DNA from: Salipaludibacillus agaradhaerens | Lineage (GTDB): Bacteria; Bacillota; Bacilli; Bacillales; Salisediminibacteriaceae | NCBI RefSeq assembly: GCF_002019735.1 | Contig: NZ_KV917378.1 | Coordinates: forward strand, 2,940,869 to 3,004,868 | Length of the DNA: 64,000 nt | Direction: 5' to 3' | Shown: positions 9,368-18,303 of the stretch, one piece after another | Position numbering within the stretch: position 1 is the first letter of the stretch | Layout: each line of letters begins with the position of its first letter | Notes under the pieces: generated by a model | Told to the model about the DNA's origin: nothing | The model's database searches: none | Seen by the model: the letters and a program-made list of their open reading frames with translations, nothing else | Position numbers and translations under genes: made by a program

Positions 9368-9582
9368 CGGAGAATATTCTCTTAAATAACCATTAGCTAT
9401 AAAAGTAGCATTAAATAGACGGAAAGGTTCCGCTAATGACCCGAAAAATCTGAGAAATGGGTCGTTTTGCTTTGCATAATCGGAAAATTTCCCCTTATAA
9501 TACCCCAAATGACCTCTCTCCAGCATCTAACCGGAAAATATTCGCTTATTTTACTTTCGCTAATGAGTCGATTATTGACAAG
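9368..9582. repeat. Degenerate tandem repeat, about 50-60 bp unit, four units
   Basis: Four units begin with CGGA(A/G)AA at 9368, 9420, 9481 and 9532, giving periods of 52, 61 and 51 bases. Each continues as TTC(C/T/G)CTTA or a variant, and two include TCGCTAATGA or CCGCTAATGA. No coding frame runs through it. It fills part of the 690-base gap between the phosphorylase and the GrpB-like gene. The remaining gap (9160-9360) shows nothing recognisable. Confidence 0.5.
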
Positions 9583-9747
9583 ACTTCTTAGTTTAAGTGG
9601 TGGAAGAATGACCTATCCTCCGCTATATAATAGAATAGTCTTGATTAGATTTAATAAAGTACTATAAATGAAGAGGCTGTAGTGAGTAGCGGGATTTTTC
9701 ATATCTCGAATTTAAACGAATAGGAAAATTGGATGGGAGGTTCATTA

Positions 9748-10275
9748 ATGAGGAAAGTGGAAGTGACACCGTTTAATGAAAAATGGTCCTTATTGTTTGA
9801 AGCAGAATTAGAAAAGTTATATAGGATATATGGAGACCAACTCATTGAGGTGCATCATATTGGTAGTACCTCTGTGCCTGGATTAAAAGCCAAACCAATT
9901 ATTGATATGATGCCTGTTGTAAAAAATATTCAGATTGTGGATGTATATAACGAAGAGATGATGGCGATTGGCTATGAGCCAAAGGGGGAGAATGGGATAC
10001 GAGAAAGGCGGTTCTTTCAAAAAGGTGGGGATAATCGTACGCACCATGTTCACATTTATCAACATGGAAATTATGATATCAAACGCCATCTCGCTTTTCG
10101 TGACTATCTTAGAACGTTCCCTGAAATGACACAAGAGTATGGCAATTTAAAGCACGAACTGGCCAATAAGTATCCCTATAATATTACAGCTTATATCGCG
10201 GGTAAAGAGCATGCTGTTAAGGAAATTGAAAAGCAGGCATTGCAATGGTATGAAAAAGGCCAATCTAAGTTTTAG
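9748..10275 (+). CDS. GrpB family protein (UPF0157, nucleotidyltransferase-like)
   Basis: A 175-residue protein with the GrpB/UPF0157 signature: VEVTPFNEKW near the N-terminus, then HHIGSTSVPGLKAKPIIDM (about residues 34-52), with the G-S-T and I-D pattern of the nucleotidyltransferase fold, and NRTHHVHIY in the centre. The ATG at 9748 follows GGGAGG at 9735-9740, so the upstream ATG at 9733 is not the start. Cellular function is unknown; family members are thought to bind or transfer nucleotides. It stands alone. The following 445 bases (10276-10720) show no gene I can recognise. Confidence 0.85.
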   Translation: MRKVEVTPFNEKWSLLFEAELEKLYRIYGDQLIEVHHIGSTSVPGLKAKPIIDMMPVVKNIQIVDVYNEEMMAIGYEPKGENGIRERRFFQKGGDNRTHHVHIYQHGNYDIKRHLAFRDYLRTFPEMTQEYGNLKHELANKYPYNITAYIAGKEHAVKEIEKQALQWYEKGQSKF

Positions 10276-10720
10276 CAATGTATTGCTGGAATGAAACACA
10301 GTTTCATTATGAGATAGCTCGTGATTTTTAGCGGGTGTCGTTTTAGAGTCTATAAATAAGGGTCTTATGGGTTTAGGTGTATTATGTGATGCTTATCCCT
10401 ACCATAAATGCTTGAATGACGATACTGACCTACCTAAATAGAATTTATTCGTTGCGACTGCTGAAAAAGCCTTATCGTAAAACGGTGAGTAGCCTCTAAA
10501 TTTCACGGAAATTGCTGTTGAAAAGATTTTCTTATCATGCGACATAGAGGGGGGGACCTCCGAATTGACTTAGTGGTTACTCACTAGAAACGATATTTCG
10601 GGAATGTACTTTTTTGAAAGACATAGAACCGTGCAGAAAAATGTAGCCATTAAAAAACGCCTTAAGGAAAATAACAATGCCACATTGGGGCTACTTGTCG
10701 GTGATTATTAAAAGCGACTA

Positions 10721-12034
10721 TCAGTTTGATTTATCTCGAGTAGTAGTCTTTGGTAGTAATACAACAAACGATTTTTCCGTTTCACTTTCTTGATAAACAT
10801 ATACTTTACCACGATGTCTTTCAATAATTTTTTTTACAATCGAGAGGCCTAACCCACTGCCATTTATATTTCGATCTCTCATACGATCCACTTTGTGAAA
10901 TCGCCTAAAAATACGTCCAAATTCCTCTGATGGTATTGGGATGCCATTATCTTTAAAACGTACTTCGATATAATGTTGTGACGTGCTGATATGGATACTA
11001 ATCTTACCGCCTGGTGGCGTGAATTTAATCGCATTAGACATTAAATTGATCCACACCTGATTCATTAAATCCTTTTCGGCAACTAGTAATGTTTTTTCGG
11101 CATTCATTTCCACCTGAAGCTTCTTTTGTGTCCATTGGGGTTCTAACGTAAATACTATCCGTCTGATTTGTTCTGCTACATTATATTGAATAGGTTGAGA
11201 GGTATGCTTGTTAGAGTCTAACATTGTCAATTTTAATAAATTATCACTTAACCTAGAGAGTCGATCACTTTCCTGTTGAATAATTGTTAAGGCTCGCTGT
11301 TGATCTTTTGGAGGCATGTCGTCATTTAAAAGCATAGAAGAGAACCCTCTTATTGAGGTTAAGGGTGATTGAAATTCATGTGAAACGTTTGCTACAAATG
11401 CTTCTCGCTCGCGTTCTAATTGTCCCAATTCAGTAGCCATATGGTTAATGTTAACAGCTAAACTACCTAATTCATCGCCTCGTGTTGTCGGAAGGCGAAC
11501 ATTAAAATTTCCCATCGAAATTTCTTTTGCTACGGACGTCACGGCGTTTACAGGTCTGACCAAATAGCGCGTGGCGATTAGCACTAACACAATGCTAGTC
11601 AGCACTATAAGAATAAGGAGAGTCATTAACTCAAGAAGATTCCCCTCCGGATAAGCTTCAATTAATGTCATCTGATAAACAGTCCCATCACGTTCCCATG
11701 GGATGGTATAAGCAGATATTTCTTTTTCAAGTTTAGATAATTGCGTTTCTTTTGGCAGATTAAACGTTTGAACATGTGATGTCTCTTGATCTATTAATTG
11801 TATGGCTAAAGAAGATGTTTGGGCTAAATGATTCATAAAAGCCTGAAAATCCTCTGGTTGCATCTGTTCATAAAAATCCATGATTAGCTCGGCTTTTTCT
11901 TCAAATATCTCTTTTTGGTCCTGGCCAGTTTTTTCAAAAAAAAGTAGGATAGTTAGTAGCAAGCTAAAAGCCACACTGAACATCACTATCCCTAAATAAA
12001 TTGCCACGGTGCGAACATATAATGTTTTAAACAT
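10721..12034 (-). CDS. Membrane sensor histidine kinase
   Basis: A 437-residue two-component sensor. It has a transmembrane segment near residues 11-33, an extracellular sensor of about 100 residues, a second segment near 134-157, a HAMP linker (about 158-205), a dimerisation helix with phospho-acceptor His219 in NVSHEFQSPLTSIRG, and a C-terminal ATPase domain with N box NLMSNAIKF (330-338), G1-type DNGIPIP (362-368) and GSGLGLSIV (392-400). The G1 box lacks the usual second glycine (DxGxG becomes DNGIP). The start overlaps the response-regulator stop by 8 bases, so the pair is translationally coupled. The signal is unknown. Confidence 0.93.
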   Translation of the reverse strand: MFKTLYVRTVAIYLGIVMFSVAFSLLLTILLFFEKTGQDQKEIFEEKAELIMDFYEQMQPEDFQAFMNHLAQTSSLAIQLIDQETSHVQTFNLPKETQLSKLEKEISAYTIPWERDGTVYQMTLIEAYPEGNLLELMTLLILIVLTSIVLVLIATRYLVRPVNAVTSVAKEISMGNFNVRLPTTRGDELGSLAVNINHMATELGQLEREREAFVANVSHEFQSPLTSIRGFSSMLLNDDMPPKDQQRALTIIQQESDRLSRLSDNLLKLTMLDSNKHTSQPIQYNVAEQIRRIVFTLEPQWTQKKLQVEMNAEKTLLVAEKDLMNQVWINLMSNAIKFTPPGGKISIHISTSQHYIEVRFKDNGIPIPSEEFGRIFRRFHKVDRMRDRNINGSGLGLSIVKKIIERHRGKVYVYQESETEKSFVVLLPKTTTRDKSN

Positions 12035-12701
12035 GTTTCGTCTCCAATCGATACCCTAGGCCTCGTACAGTGACAATTTCAAAGCTATCTGTCAGCTGTG
12101 AAAAGCGTTCTCTCAATCGCTTTACGTGTACATCTACCGTTCGTTCATCACCTTCAAAATCAACGCCCCATACATGCTCAATTAATTGCTCTCGTGTTAA
12201 TCCGCGATTAGGATGAGAGGCTAGTTTAAACAAAAGATCAAACTCTTTAGGAGGAAGAGTGATCGAAATGTCATTTACTCGAACAACACGCTCTGTATTA
12301 ATATAAAAATCTCCCAGATGCACAGAATAACCTTTCTCCATTCGAAATCTCCGTAGCAATGCTTTGATTCTATAGCTTAATTCTAATGGGTCAAATGGCT
12401 TTACCAAATAATCATCTGTTCCTGACTGAAAGCCTTTTACTTTATCACTATTTGCCCCTTTTGCTGTTAGCATAAGGACAGGAATTTCGTAATAGTGCTT
12501 TATTTCACGGCAGACGCGCAAGCCATCGACTCCTGGAAGCATAATATCCACAATAGCACCATCTATAGGAGTTCGTTTCAATATGGTTAGAGCTTCCGTT
12601 CCACTTCCTGCTTCTATTAGATCATACCCATCTGCCCGAAGCGCTAACTTGACTAATTCCCTAATATGCGGATCATCATCAATAATTAGTAGTGTGCTCA
12701 T
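12027..12701 (-). CDS. OmpR/PhoB-type response regulator
   Basis: A 224-residue transcription factor partnered with the histidine kinase downstream. The receiver domain shows acidic residues IDDD at positions 7-10, phospho-acceptor Asp52 in AIVDIMLPGVDG, and Lys81 in MLTAKG. The C-terminal winged helix (about 128-222) has ISLPPKEFDLL-like and RTVDVHVKRLRERF motifs (here ITLPPKEFDLLFKL). The genes lie in one operon with the regulator first. No nearby target stands out. Confidence 0.94.
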   Translation of the reverse strand: MSTLLIIDDDPHIRELVKLALRADGYDLIEAGSGTEALTILKRTPIDGAIVDIMLPGVDGLRVCREIKHYYEIPVLMLTAKGANSDKVKGFQSGTDDYLVKPFDPLELSYRIKALLRRFRMEKGYSVHLGDFYINTERVVRVNDISITLPPKEFDLLFKLASHPNRGLTREQLIEHVWGVDFEGDERTVDVHVKRLRERFSQLTDSFEIVTVRGLGYRLETKHV

Positions 12702-12789
12702 AAAGATTTCTCCTGTCTTTTTAATGACTCTTTTGAACCAATGTCATCATACAAAACAACTTAATAGAATGATCTTCTACTACAGAACA

Positions 12790-12885
12790 GAGGCTTTCCC
12801 GAGGGCTCGCTTTCAGCTAGATTTATTAGACCTTCAGCGTCACTGACCCTCCCGGGAGTCACCGTCTTTCACTGAAGTCCTTTTG
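12790..12885 (-). repeat. Dispersed repeat family 1, copy A
   Basis: On the minus strand this reads GACGGTGACTCCCGGGAGG ... GCTGAAAGCGAGCCCTCGG, ending GAAAGC. It aligns with copies at 20602-20760 and 39111-39250 and with the neighbouring copy at 13005-13130. It lies in the 559-base gap upstream of the response regulator gene, which has no coding frame of substance. Confidence 0.6.
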
Positions 12886-13004
12886 AAAAAGCGAACATAT
12901 GATATCGTTAACCTTTCATTCTTGCTATTGTTAGAATTTATTTGCGAATCACTTGAATCGATTCCATAATCATGATTGTATCGATATTCGAACGTTATGA
13001 CTGG

Positions 13005-13130
13005 TTTTCACTCCAGATGGCTGCTTTCCGTGGGGCTCTTCTTCAACTCATTCTGCCAATATCAAGCTCAGTCAGAATGGGTTTTCAGACGTCGCTTCCC
13101 CCCACAAGAGTCGCCATTTTTCGTTCCACT
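13005..13130 (-). repeat. Dispersed repeat family 1, copy B
   Basis: On the minus strand this reads ATGGCGACTCTTGTGGGGG ... GAAGAAGAGCCCCACGGAAA, then GCAGCCATCTGGAGTGAAA. It shares the GGCGACTC ... GAAGA(C/A)(A/G)AGCCC ... GAAAGC(G/A)...AGTGAA order with the other copies. Two copies in one gap are unusual. Confidence 0.6.
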
Positions 13131-13260
13131 CTTTCGTTTCTAAGCACCATTTCATTACTCATTTCTAATATCGTTCGTTATATTGAGCGTGACATTGCAT
13201 TATGATATTCATTCACTTAACAAAAAATTTAGTCTATTAAAGCATACCACTTTTAATGAC

Positions 13261-14652
13261 TTAAGGACTTACATCTTTCATATGTTTGTGAAAGAATTCC
13301 AGTAAATTCTGATTAATTTTCTCTAATAGTGCGGCGTCGTATTCAGCTAAACCAAAGTAAGAAGGGTACAGCATGGCATCCGAAAAACTTAAATGATCAG
13401 CTTCTTCCAAAACAACGGTAACACCATTATTTTTCATCGCACCTTCTCTTCTCCTTTTTTCGTCTTCAACAAAATCTTTAGCCCACTGTGGGTATTCCTC
13501 TTTTGGTACAGGGTTGCCTTCCTCATCATTAAGGATCATTTCGTCAGAGCCTGTTAGTAGCATAAAAGGGTGAGCAAGACCTTCCTCAATAACAGGTCCA
13601 TAAAAGAAGCCATCCATATTGACTCCTGCGATAATTTGTGGCTCTAGGTCCATAACCTGGGCGGTTACAGCCCCGCCAAATGAATGCCCGAACATACCCA
13701 TGCGTGAGATATCTAGTCTTCCCGTCATGAGTCCCTGTGGATCGTGTCCATTCAATTCATTAATTTTATCAATAGAAAATAAGATATCTTCAACCCATAC
13801 CATTATCTGCTCATCAATTTCTTCATTTTCTTCCGATAAAACCATTTCCCCTTCAGCCATTCGCCTTTCTGGAAAAACCGTTGGGATTTCAGCATGGTAA
13901 GGGTGATCAATACCAAATACAATATAGCCATGGCTAACCAATGCTTCTATTTGACTAGTATACATATAAGGTGAAAATCCGAACCCTGGTGATAATATTA
14001 AAACGGGATATTGGTCAAGCTTATCGGCAAGTGGCACACCTGTGTATGTATGATGTTCCGCTTGAAGAAATGATTTGAGAAGCCATCTGTTATCTAAAGA
14101 AAGCTTGTTAGCGACTATACTTGTGGTCTCAGAATCTAAAGCATAAGGGGCCTTTTTAGCTCCGTCGGTCAATTCAGCTGGATACCAAACTCGTATCATC
14201 AACTCTCGGTGATCAACAGGAGGGTCTGCATACATTTCCTCTCGGCTATTATCTATCCAATGATAATTCGTCACCCCCACAGCATAGGGACCTCTTGGCT
14301 CAGGAATTTTGACAACGGAGTAAAAATAAAAAGAAACCATTAATGTGGCTGCTAACAGAAAGGTACTTATACTCCCAGCCACGACTCTTTTCCAAAAACT
14401 CGGCTTAACAGGCAAGTCCGAGTTTTTCTTCATCAACCTGATCGCTATCTCTACTCCAAATAAAGCTAGCACGATATAAAGCGGGATAAGCTGAAACCTA
14501 AATCCTTCTAATACTGCATGAGAGAGTAGCAAGGCAAGCCCTAGTATACCGACTACTACCCTTTTTTTTGTCTGCATCCAAAAGCCGAATACATACCCAT
14601 AAACCAACAAACACGCGATAATAAATAAACCAATTTCAAATATTTTCATCAT
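13261..14652 (-). CDS. Membrane-anchored alpha/beta hydrolase (PAF-acetylhydrolase-like)
   Basis: A 463-residue protein. The first 115 residues hold about four hydrophobic segments. The catalytic part follows, with the oxyanion region PVLILSPGFGFSP (about 216-228), nucleophile elbow GHSFGGA with Ser324, and a C-terminal His in EADHLSFSD. Architecture and motifs match the platelet-activating-factor acetylhydrolase/dienelactone-hydrolase-like esterases of Bacillus. The active site probably faces the outside of the membrane or is held near it. The substrate is unknown. It is a single gene in a gap-rich area. Confidence 0.85.
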   Translation of the reverse strand: MMKIFEIGLFIIACLLVYGYVFGFWMQTKKRVVVGILGLALLLSHAVLEGFRFQLIPLYIVLALFGVEIAIRLMKKNSDLPVKPSFWKRVVAGSISTFLLAATLMVSFYFYSVVKIPEPRGPYAVGVTNYHWIDNSREEMYADPPVDHRELMIRVWYPAELTDGAKKAPYALDSETTSIVANKLSLDNRWLLKSFLQAEHHTYTGVPLADKLDQYPVLILSPGFGFSPYMYTSQIEALVSHGYIVFGIDHPYHAEIPTVFPERRMAEGEMVLSEENEEIDEQIMVWVEDILFSIDKINELNGHDPQGLMTGRLDISRMGMFGHSFGGAVTAQVMDLEPQIIAGVNMDGFFYGPVIEEGLAHPFMLLTGSDEMILNDEEGNPVPKEEYPQWAKDFVEDEKRRREGAMKNNGVTVVLEEADHLSFSDAMLYPSYFGLAEYDAALLEKINQNLLEFFHKHMKDVSP

Positions 14653-15146
14653 TTATGACTCCCTTCTATATTTTCAAGAAGAGAGTAACAGAAAAACATG
14701 AACAACAGATGAATAATTTAAAAAGACAAGATCCTGTTTTTTGCGCCTAAAGCTTAATCTAATAAGCTACTTTAGAGACTAATAATTTATGTAAAAGCCC
14801 ATTATGTCTAACGAATTAACATCATCTTAGGGTGGGAGAATATCCAGAGACAAACGGGGATTGAATAAAGTTTAGGTACCCCTAGTTATAGTAACAGTTA
14901 CTTTCACTTCTAAATCTTCATAACAATCAATACATCATGACATCTCTCTTCATAAAGGGTTTGAATGAAGGGGGCGGGAAATGGCGAGAGAAAAAAAAGC
15001 AGGAAGCAAGAGAGTTTCGCCTGCCGGTGGCGGAATGGACGTTTTGGAAATTTCCTGATGAGGGGCTCTCTTGTATTTGGGTATATTAAGTGAAGGAGGC
15101 GATTCATTAACAGTGATTGAGCGGACTCTACCTGACCCCACGATCA
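14653..15146. other. Gap without a recognisable gene
   Basis: Short frames on both strands here lack ribosome binding sites and family resemblance. The stretch at 14832-14875 (GTGGGAGAATA ... GATTGAATAAAGTTT) weakly resembles dispersed repeat family 2 but is too degenerate to call. Confidence 0.4.
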
Positions 15147-16076
15147 CTACACGATTATTTTACCTGCCCATTTCTTGTTGTGAGTAAAAGAAACAGTCAA
15201 CCATTTTTTATACTTTAGGTTTTTCGTTTGTTCACTTATTTCTTCACGGATTTTATCTTGGTCAGCAACCGTTTTTATTTTAGATTCCTTATTAAGGACG
15301 AAATCTATTTCAATATAAAGCATATTGCCGGCCTTAGAAATTCGCAGTATAGACTCTTCGATTTGGTAGTGGTTTTGAATATTGTCGGTTACCTCTTTCA
15401 CGTTTTTCTGAATAAATTGGGCTGGCGCCATATCTAATACTTCCCTAAAGGCCTTTATCATTTCAACAATCGGCACTTTGAGGAAGTAACCCATCACTAT
15501 AAGAACCATTAACGGATCGACGTAGGGGATGAAAGCAGAGTAAGATGTACGTGATATAAGGGAGGCTATTAAAAAGCCTAAGAGAACAGCCGCACTTAAT
15601 AGTGTATCCATTTTCCACTGGTTGGCCTCAGCTGTGATAAAGCCTGAGACCATCTTTCGTTTATTTAAAATAACGTAAACGATCCAACAACCTATCGTGG
15701 ACATGAAGGAATATAGAAGGGCAAAACCAAGACTAATTTCTCTCCCTCCTGACAGGATCGCTTGTATCGCTGATATGACAGCTATTATACATAAGATCAA
15801 GATGGCAGTATATTTAACGATGATGGAGATGGGTTCTAACACTTCTTTGCCATATGGAAAGCGTCTTGTATCACTTTTAGTCATAAATTGAGCCATCAGC
15901 AAAGAGAACATTGATAAAATAACACTGATGAAGGAATAGACACCATCAAAAAAGATCATCTGGGAGGAACTCATTATTCCCCAAATTATGCCTATTAGTG
16001 CAAATAAAAGGGCACCGATGACTGATAGTGTTAATAATTTTCTTTCTAATGCTAAAGTATTTAGCATATATAGCAC
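15147..16076 (-). CDS. Cation diffusion facilitator (CDF) efflux transporter
   Basis: A 309-residue protein with six predicted membrane segments followed by a cytoplasmic tail, as in CDF metal/H+ antiporters. Segment 2 carries FFDGVYSFISV, and segment 5 carries EANQWKMDTLLSAAVLLG, the positions that normally hold the metal-binding HxxxD pairs. Here the first His is Tyr and the second pair is WKMD, so metal selectivity may be non-standard. It starts 17 bases after the tetR stop, and a copy of the TetR operator lies in that junction, so it is very probably the regulated efflux partner of that repressor. Confidence 0.87.
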   Translation of the reverse strand: MLYMLNTLALERKLLTLSVIGALLFALIGIIWGIMSSSQMIFFDGVYSFISVILSMFSLLMAQFMTKSDTRRFPYGKEVLEPISIIVKYTAILILCIIAVISAIQAILSGGREISLGFALLYSFMSTIGCWIVYVILNKRKMVSGFITAEANQWKMDTLLSAAVLLGFLIASLISRTSYSAFIPYVDPLMVLIVMGYFLKVPIVEMIKAFREVLDMAPAQFIQKNVKEVTDNIQNHYQIEESILRISKAGNMLYIEIDFVLNKESKIKTVADQDKIREEISEQTKNLKYKKWLTVSFTHNKKWAGKIIV

Positions 16077-16093
16077 CTCGTTAATAAATTATT

Positions 16094-16681
16094 CTATGAA
16101 TGACAGTCAGTCATAGCGCTTTTTACAAAAGTAGTTATCTCATTTTTTGTCGTGTTGATTGCTTCTGTACTTTGGTTAGCTAAAACATATGTTTCTGCTG
16201 AGGTTTCAATCACATTGATTATCATTTTAGCCAGCGAAGAGAGCCTTATTGTCGATTTAATCATTCCCTTTGTCTGCGCGTTAACTAATTGGTCTTCTAA
16301 CCAATGGTAATAAGGCTGATAAATCTCTTCCCAACGCCCAAAGGAATCATAGTAGGCTAAACCTGAGTAACAAAATAAAATAAGCTCATGATATTCTTCC
16401 GTAATATCAAATGTTACGTCAACGATCATCTCAATTGTGTCAAAGATAGATGCTTCCTCATCATGTCTTGCTTTAATTTCTGTTAAAAGAGCACTGAGAA
16501 TCTTTTCTGCAATAGCAGGGACGACGGCACTTTTCGATTCAAAATATAAATAGAAAGTTCCTTGAGCGACCCCTGCTTCCTTGACTATCTGGGAGACAGA
16601 AGCTTTTTCAAATCCTTTTTCTTTCATAACAGTGAGCGCTGCCTCAATGAGCAAGTCGTATTTATTCGTTTGTTGACGCAT
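16094..16681 (-). CDS. TetR-family repressor of the CDF gene
   Basis: A 195-residue TetR/AcrR regulator. The N-terminal helix-turn-helix reads ASVSQIVKEAGVAQGTFYLY followed by FESKSAV (about residues 22-49). The variable ligand domain follows. It is the first gene of a two-gene operon with the cation transporter. The 16-base palindrome-like sequence ATGACTGACTGTCATT occurs upstream of its start and again within its own last codons, implying autoregulation. Confidence 0.9.
   Translation of the reverse strand: MRQQTNKYDLLIEAALTVMKEKGFEKASVSQIVKEAGVAQGTFYLYFESKSAVVPAIAEKILSALLTEIKARHDEEASIFDTIEMIVDVTFDITEEYHELILFCYSGLAYYDSFGRWEEIYQPYYHWLEDQLVNAQTKGMIKSTIRLSSLAKMIINVIETSAETYVLANQSTEAINTTKNEITTFVKSAMTDCHS
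16099..16114 (-). promoter_or_regulatory. Second TetR operator copy, inside the tetR 3' end
   Basis: AATGACAGTCAGTCAT on the + strand is the exact reverse complement of the 16-mer at 16714-16729. It encodes the last residues of TetR (MTDCH) and ends 23 bases before the transporter start, so a repressor here could block an internal promoter or elongation into the transporter gene. Confidence 0.55.
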
Positions 16682-16713
16682 GTATCAGTCCTCCAAATAA
16701 GGTGAAATTTAAA

Positions 16714-16729
16714 ATGACTGACTGTCATT
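16714..16729 (+). promoter_or_regulatory. TetR operator upstream of tetR
   Basis: ATGACTGACTGTCATT, a TGAC...GTCA inverted repeat 33 bases upstream of the tetR start, is the typical half-site type for TetR/AcrR repressors. The same 16 bases recur in opposite orientation at 16099-16114. Confidence 0.6.
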
Positions 16730-17009
16730 CATTTAAAATGATATCATACGACTCTTTTTTTCTCAAGTTATCACGATGTATCCATTTCCTTTGTTGTGAA
16801 GGCATCAATACAGGCACATTTTTAAAACTTTAAATAGAGGTACACGTTTAATTATCGTTCCTCACGATCTGTTATTAGAATAATGGTAAATGATTTTAGG
16901 ATAAGAAGAGGCGGAGAGCATGACAGGCAAACGTCATGTTGGCTCTCCACCTTATTATAAAAATAAATGTCTTTATTCTCTTAGGAAAAGTTTAGGTCTC
17001 AGGCAAATG

Positions 17010-18287
17010 CTACCGCTGAAATTGTTCCGATTCTGTGGAGCCTTTAAGGGCAGTTGTAGAGGAGGTCCCCCCTGTCACAACTTGAGCCACATCATCGAAA
17101 TAGCTTGTGCCTACTTCTCGTTGGTGCCTAGTGGCGGTATATCCGTGTTGCTCGCTTGCAAATTCAGCCTGTTGAAGCTCAGAGTATGCGGCCATTCCGC
17201 GTGTTTTATAGTGGCGAGCAAGTTCAAACATGCTGTGATTAAGGGCGTGGAAGCCTGCAAGTGTAACGAATTGAAATTTATAGCCCATGTCACTCAACGT
17301 TTTCTGGAAACTCTCAATACTGGCATCATCCAGTTTTGCTTTCCAGTTAAAAGAAGGGGAGCAGTTATATGCGAGTAATTTGCCTGGGTATTTCTCATGG
17401 ATTGCTTCAGCAAATCGGCGTGCTTCTTCTATATTAGGTTCAGCTGTTTCGCACCAAAGTAAGTCGGCATATGGGGCATAGGCTAAGCCTCTAGCAATCG
17501 CTTGATCAAGGCCAGCTGTTGTTTTGTAAAAGCCTTCTGCCGTACGTTCCCCTGTTAAGAAAGGGGCGTCATAATCGTCCACATCACTTGTGATAAGATC
17601 AGCGGCATTGGCATCTGTACGGGCAATCAAGACGGTTGGCACATCCATCACATCAGCGGCAAGGCGGGCAGCAATGAGATTACGAACCGCAGTTTGCGTT
17701 GGTAAGAGCACTTTTCCACCAAGGTGGCCACATTTTTTTTCGGATGAAAGCTGATCTTCAAAATGAACCGCTGCTGCCCCTGCTTCAATCATGCTTTTCA
17801 TGAGCTCAAAGACATTTAACTGTCCACCGAAACCTGCTTCAGCATCAGCGATAATCGGTGCAAACCAATCGATTTGGTTGTGTCCTTCCATATGATGAAT
17901 CTGGTCGGCACGTTGCAGCGCGCGATTAATTTTTTTAACCACCTCTGGGACACTGTTAGCAGGATACAGACTTTGATCAGGGTACATACTTCCAGCAAGA
18001 TTCGCATCTGCTGCTACTTGCCAGCCGCTTAAATAAATCGCTTTTAATCCTGCTTTGATTTGTTGCATCGCCTGATTTCCTGTTAAAGCGCCAAGTGCTG
18101 GAATAAAATCCTCAGTATGAAGAAGCTGCCAAAGTTTCTTAGCCCCTTGTTCAGCAAGTGTGTAGTCAATCTTAATAGATCCCCTTAACCGAACGACATC
18201 ATCAGCTTTATACGGTCTCATAGTACCGTGCCATCTTTCGTCTTTCTGCCAGCTTCTCTCCAGTTGCAATATGTTGTCCTTACTCAT
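17010..18287 (-). CDS. aceA: Isocitrate lyase
   Basis: A 425-residue cytoplasmic isocitrate lyase, which splits isocitrate into succinate and glyoxylate in the glyoxylate bypass. The family signature KKCGHL lies at residues 184-189 and holds the catalytic Cys. Other family stretches include [15 protein letters not shown] and [10 protein letters not shown]. The ATG at 18287 is chosen because GAGAGG lies 9 bases upstream; a longer frame has no such site. It follows malate synthase by 16 bases, so aceB-aceA is one operon supplying C4 acids during growth on acetate or fatty acids. Confidence 0.96.
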   Translation of the reverse strand: MSKDNILQLERSWQKDERWHGTMRPYKADDVVRLRGSIKIDYTLAEQGAKKLWQLLHTEDFIPALGALTGNQAMQQIKAGLKAIYLSGWQVAADANLAGSMYPDQSLYPANSVPEVVKKINRALQRADQIHHMEGHNQIDWFAPIIADAEAGFGGQLNVFELMKSMIEAGAAAVHFEDQLSSEKKCGHLGGKVLLPTQTAVRNLIAARLAADVMDVPTVLIARTDANAADLITSDVDDYDAPFLTGERTAEGFYKTTAGLDQAIARGLAYAPYADLLWCETAEPNIEEARRFAEAIHEKYPGKLLAYNCSPSFNWKAKLDDASIESFQKTLSDMGYKFQFVTLAGFHALNHSMFELARHYKTRGMAAYSELQQAEFASEQHGYTATRHQREVGTSYFDDVAQVVTGGTSSTTALKGSTESEQFQR

Positions 18288-18303
18288 CGTCTCATTCCTC
18301 TCA

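Noticed and set aside
9368-9582. CRISPR array
   Set aside because: The units are too degenerate, the spacing is not regular, and there are no cas genes in the window.
16920-17378. 152-codon + strand frame over the isocitrate lyase gene
   Set aside because: It overlaps the 3' end of aceA on the opposite strand and shows no protein-like motifs.
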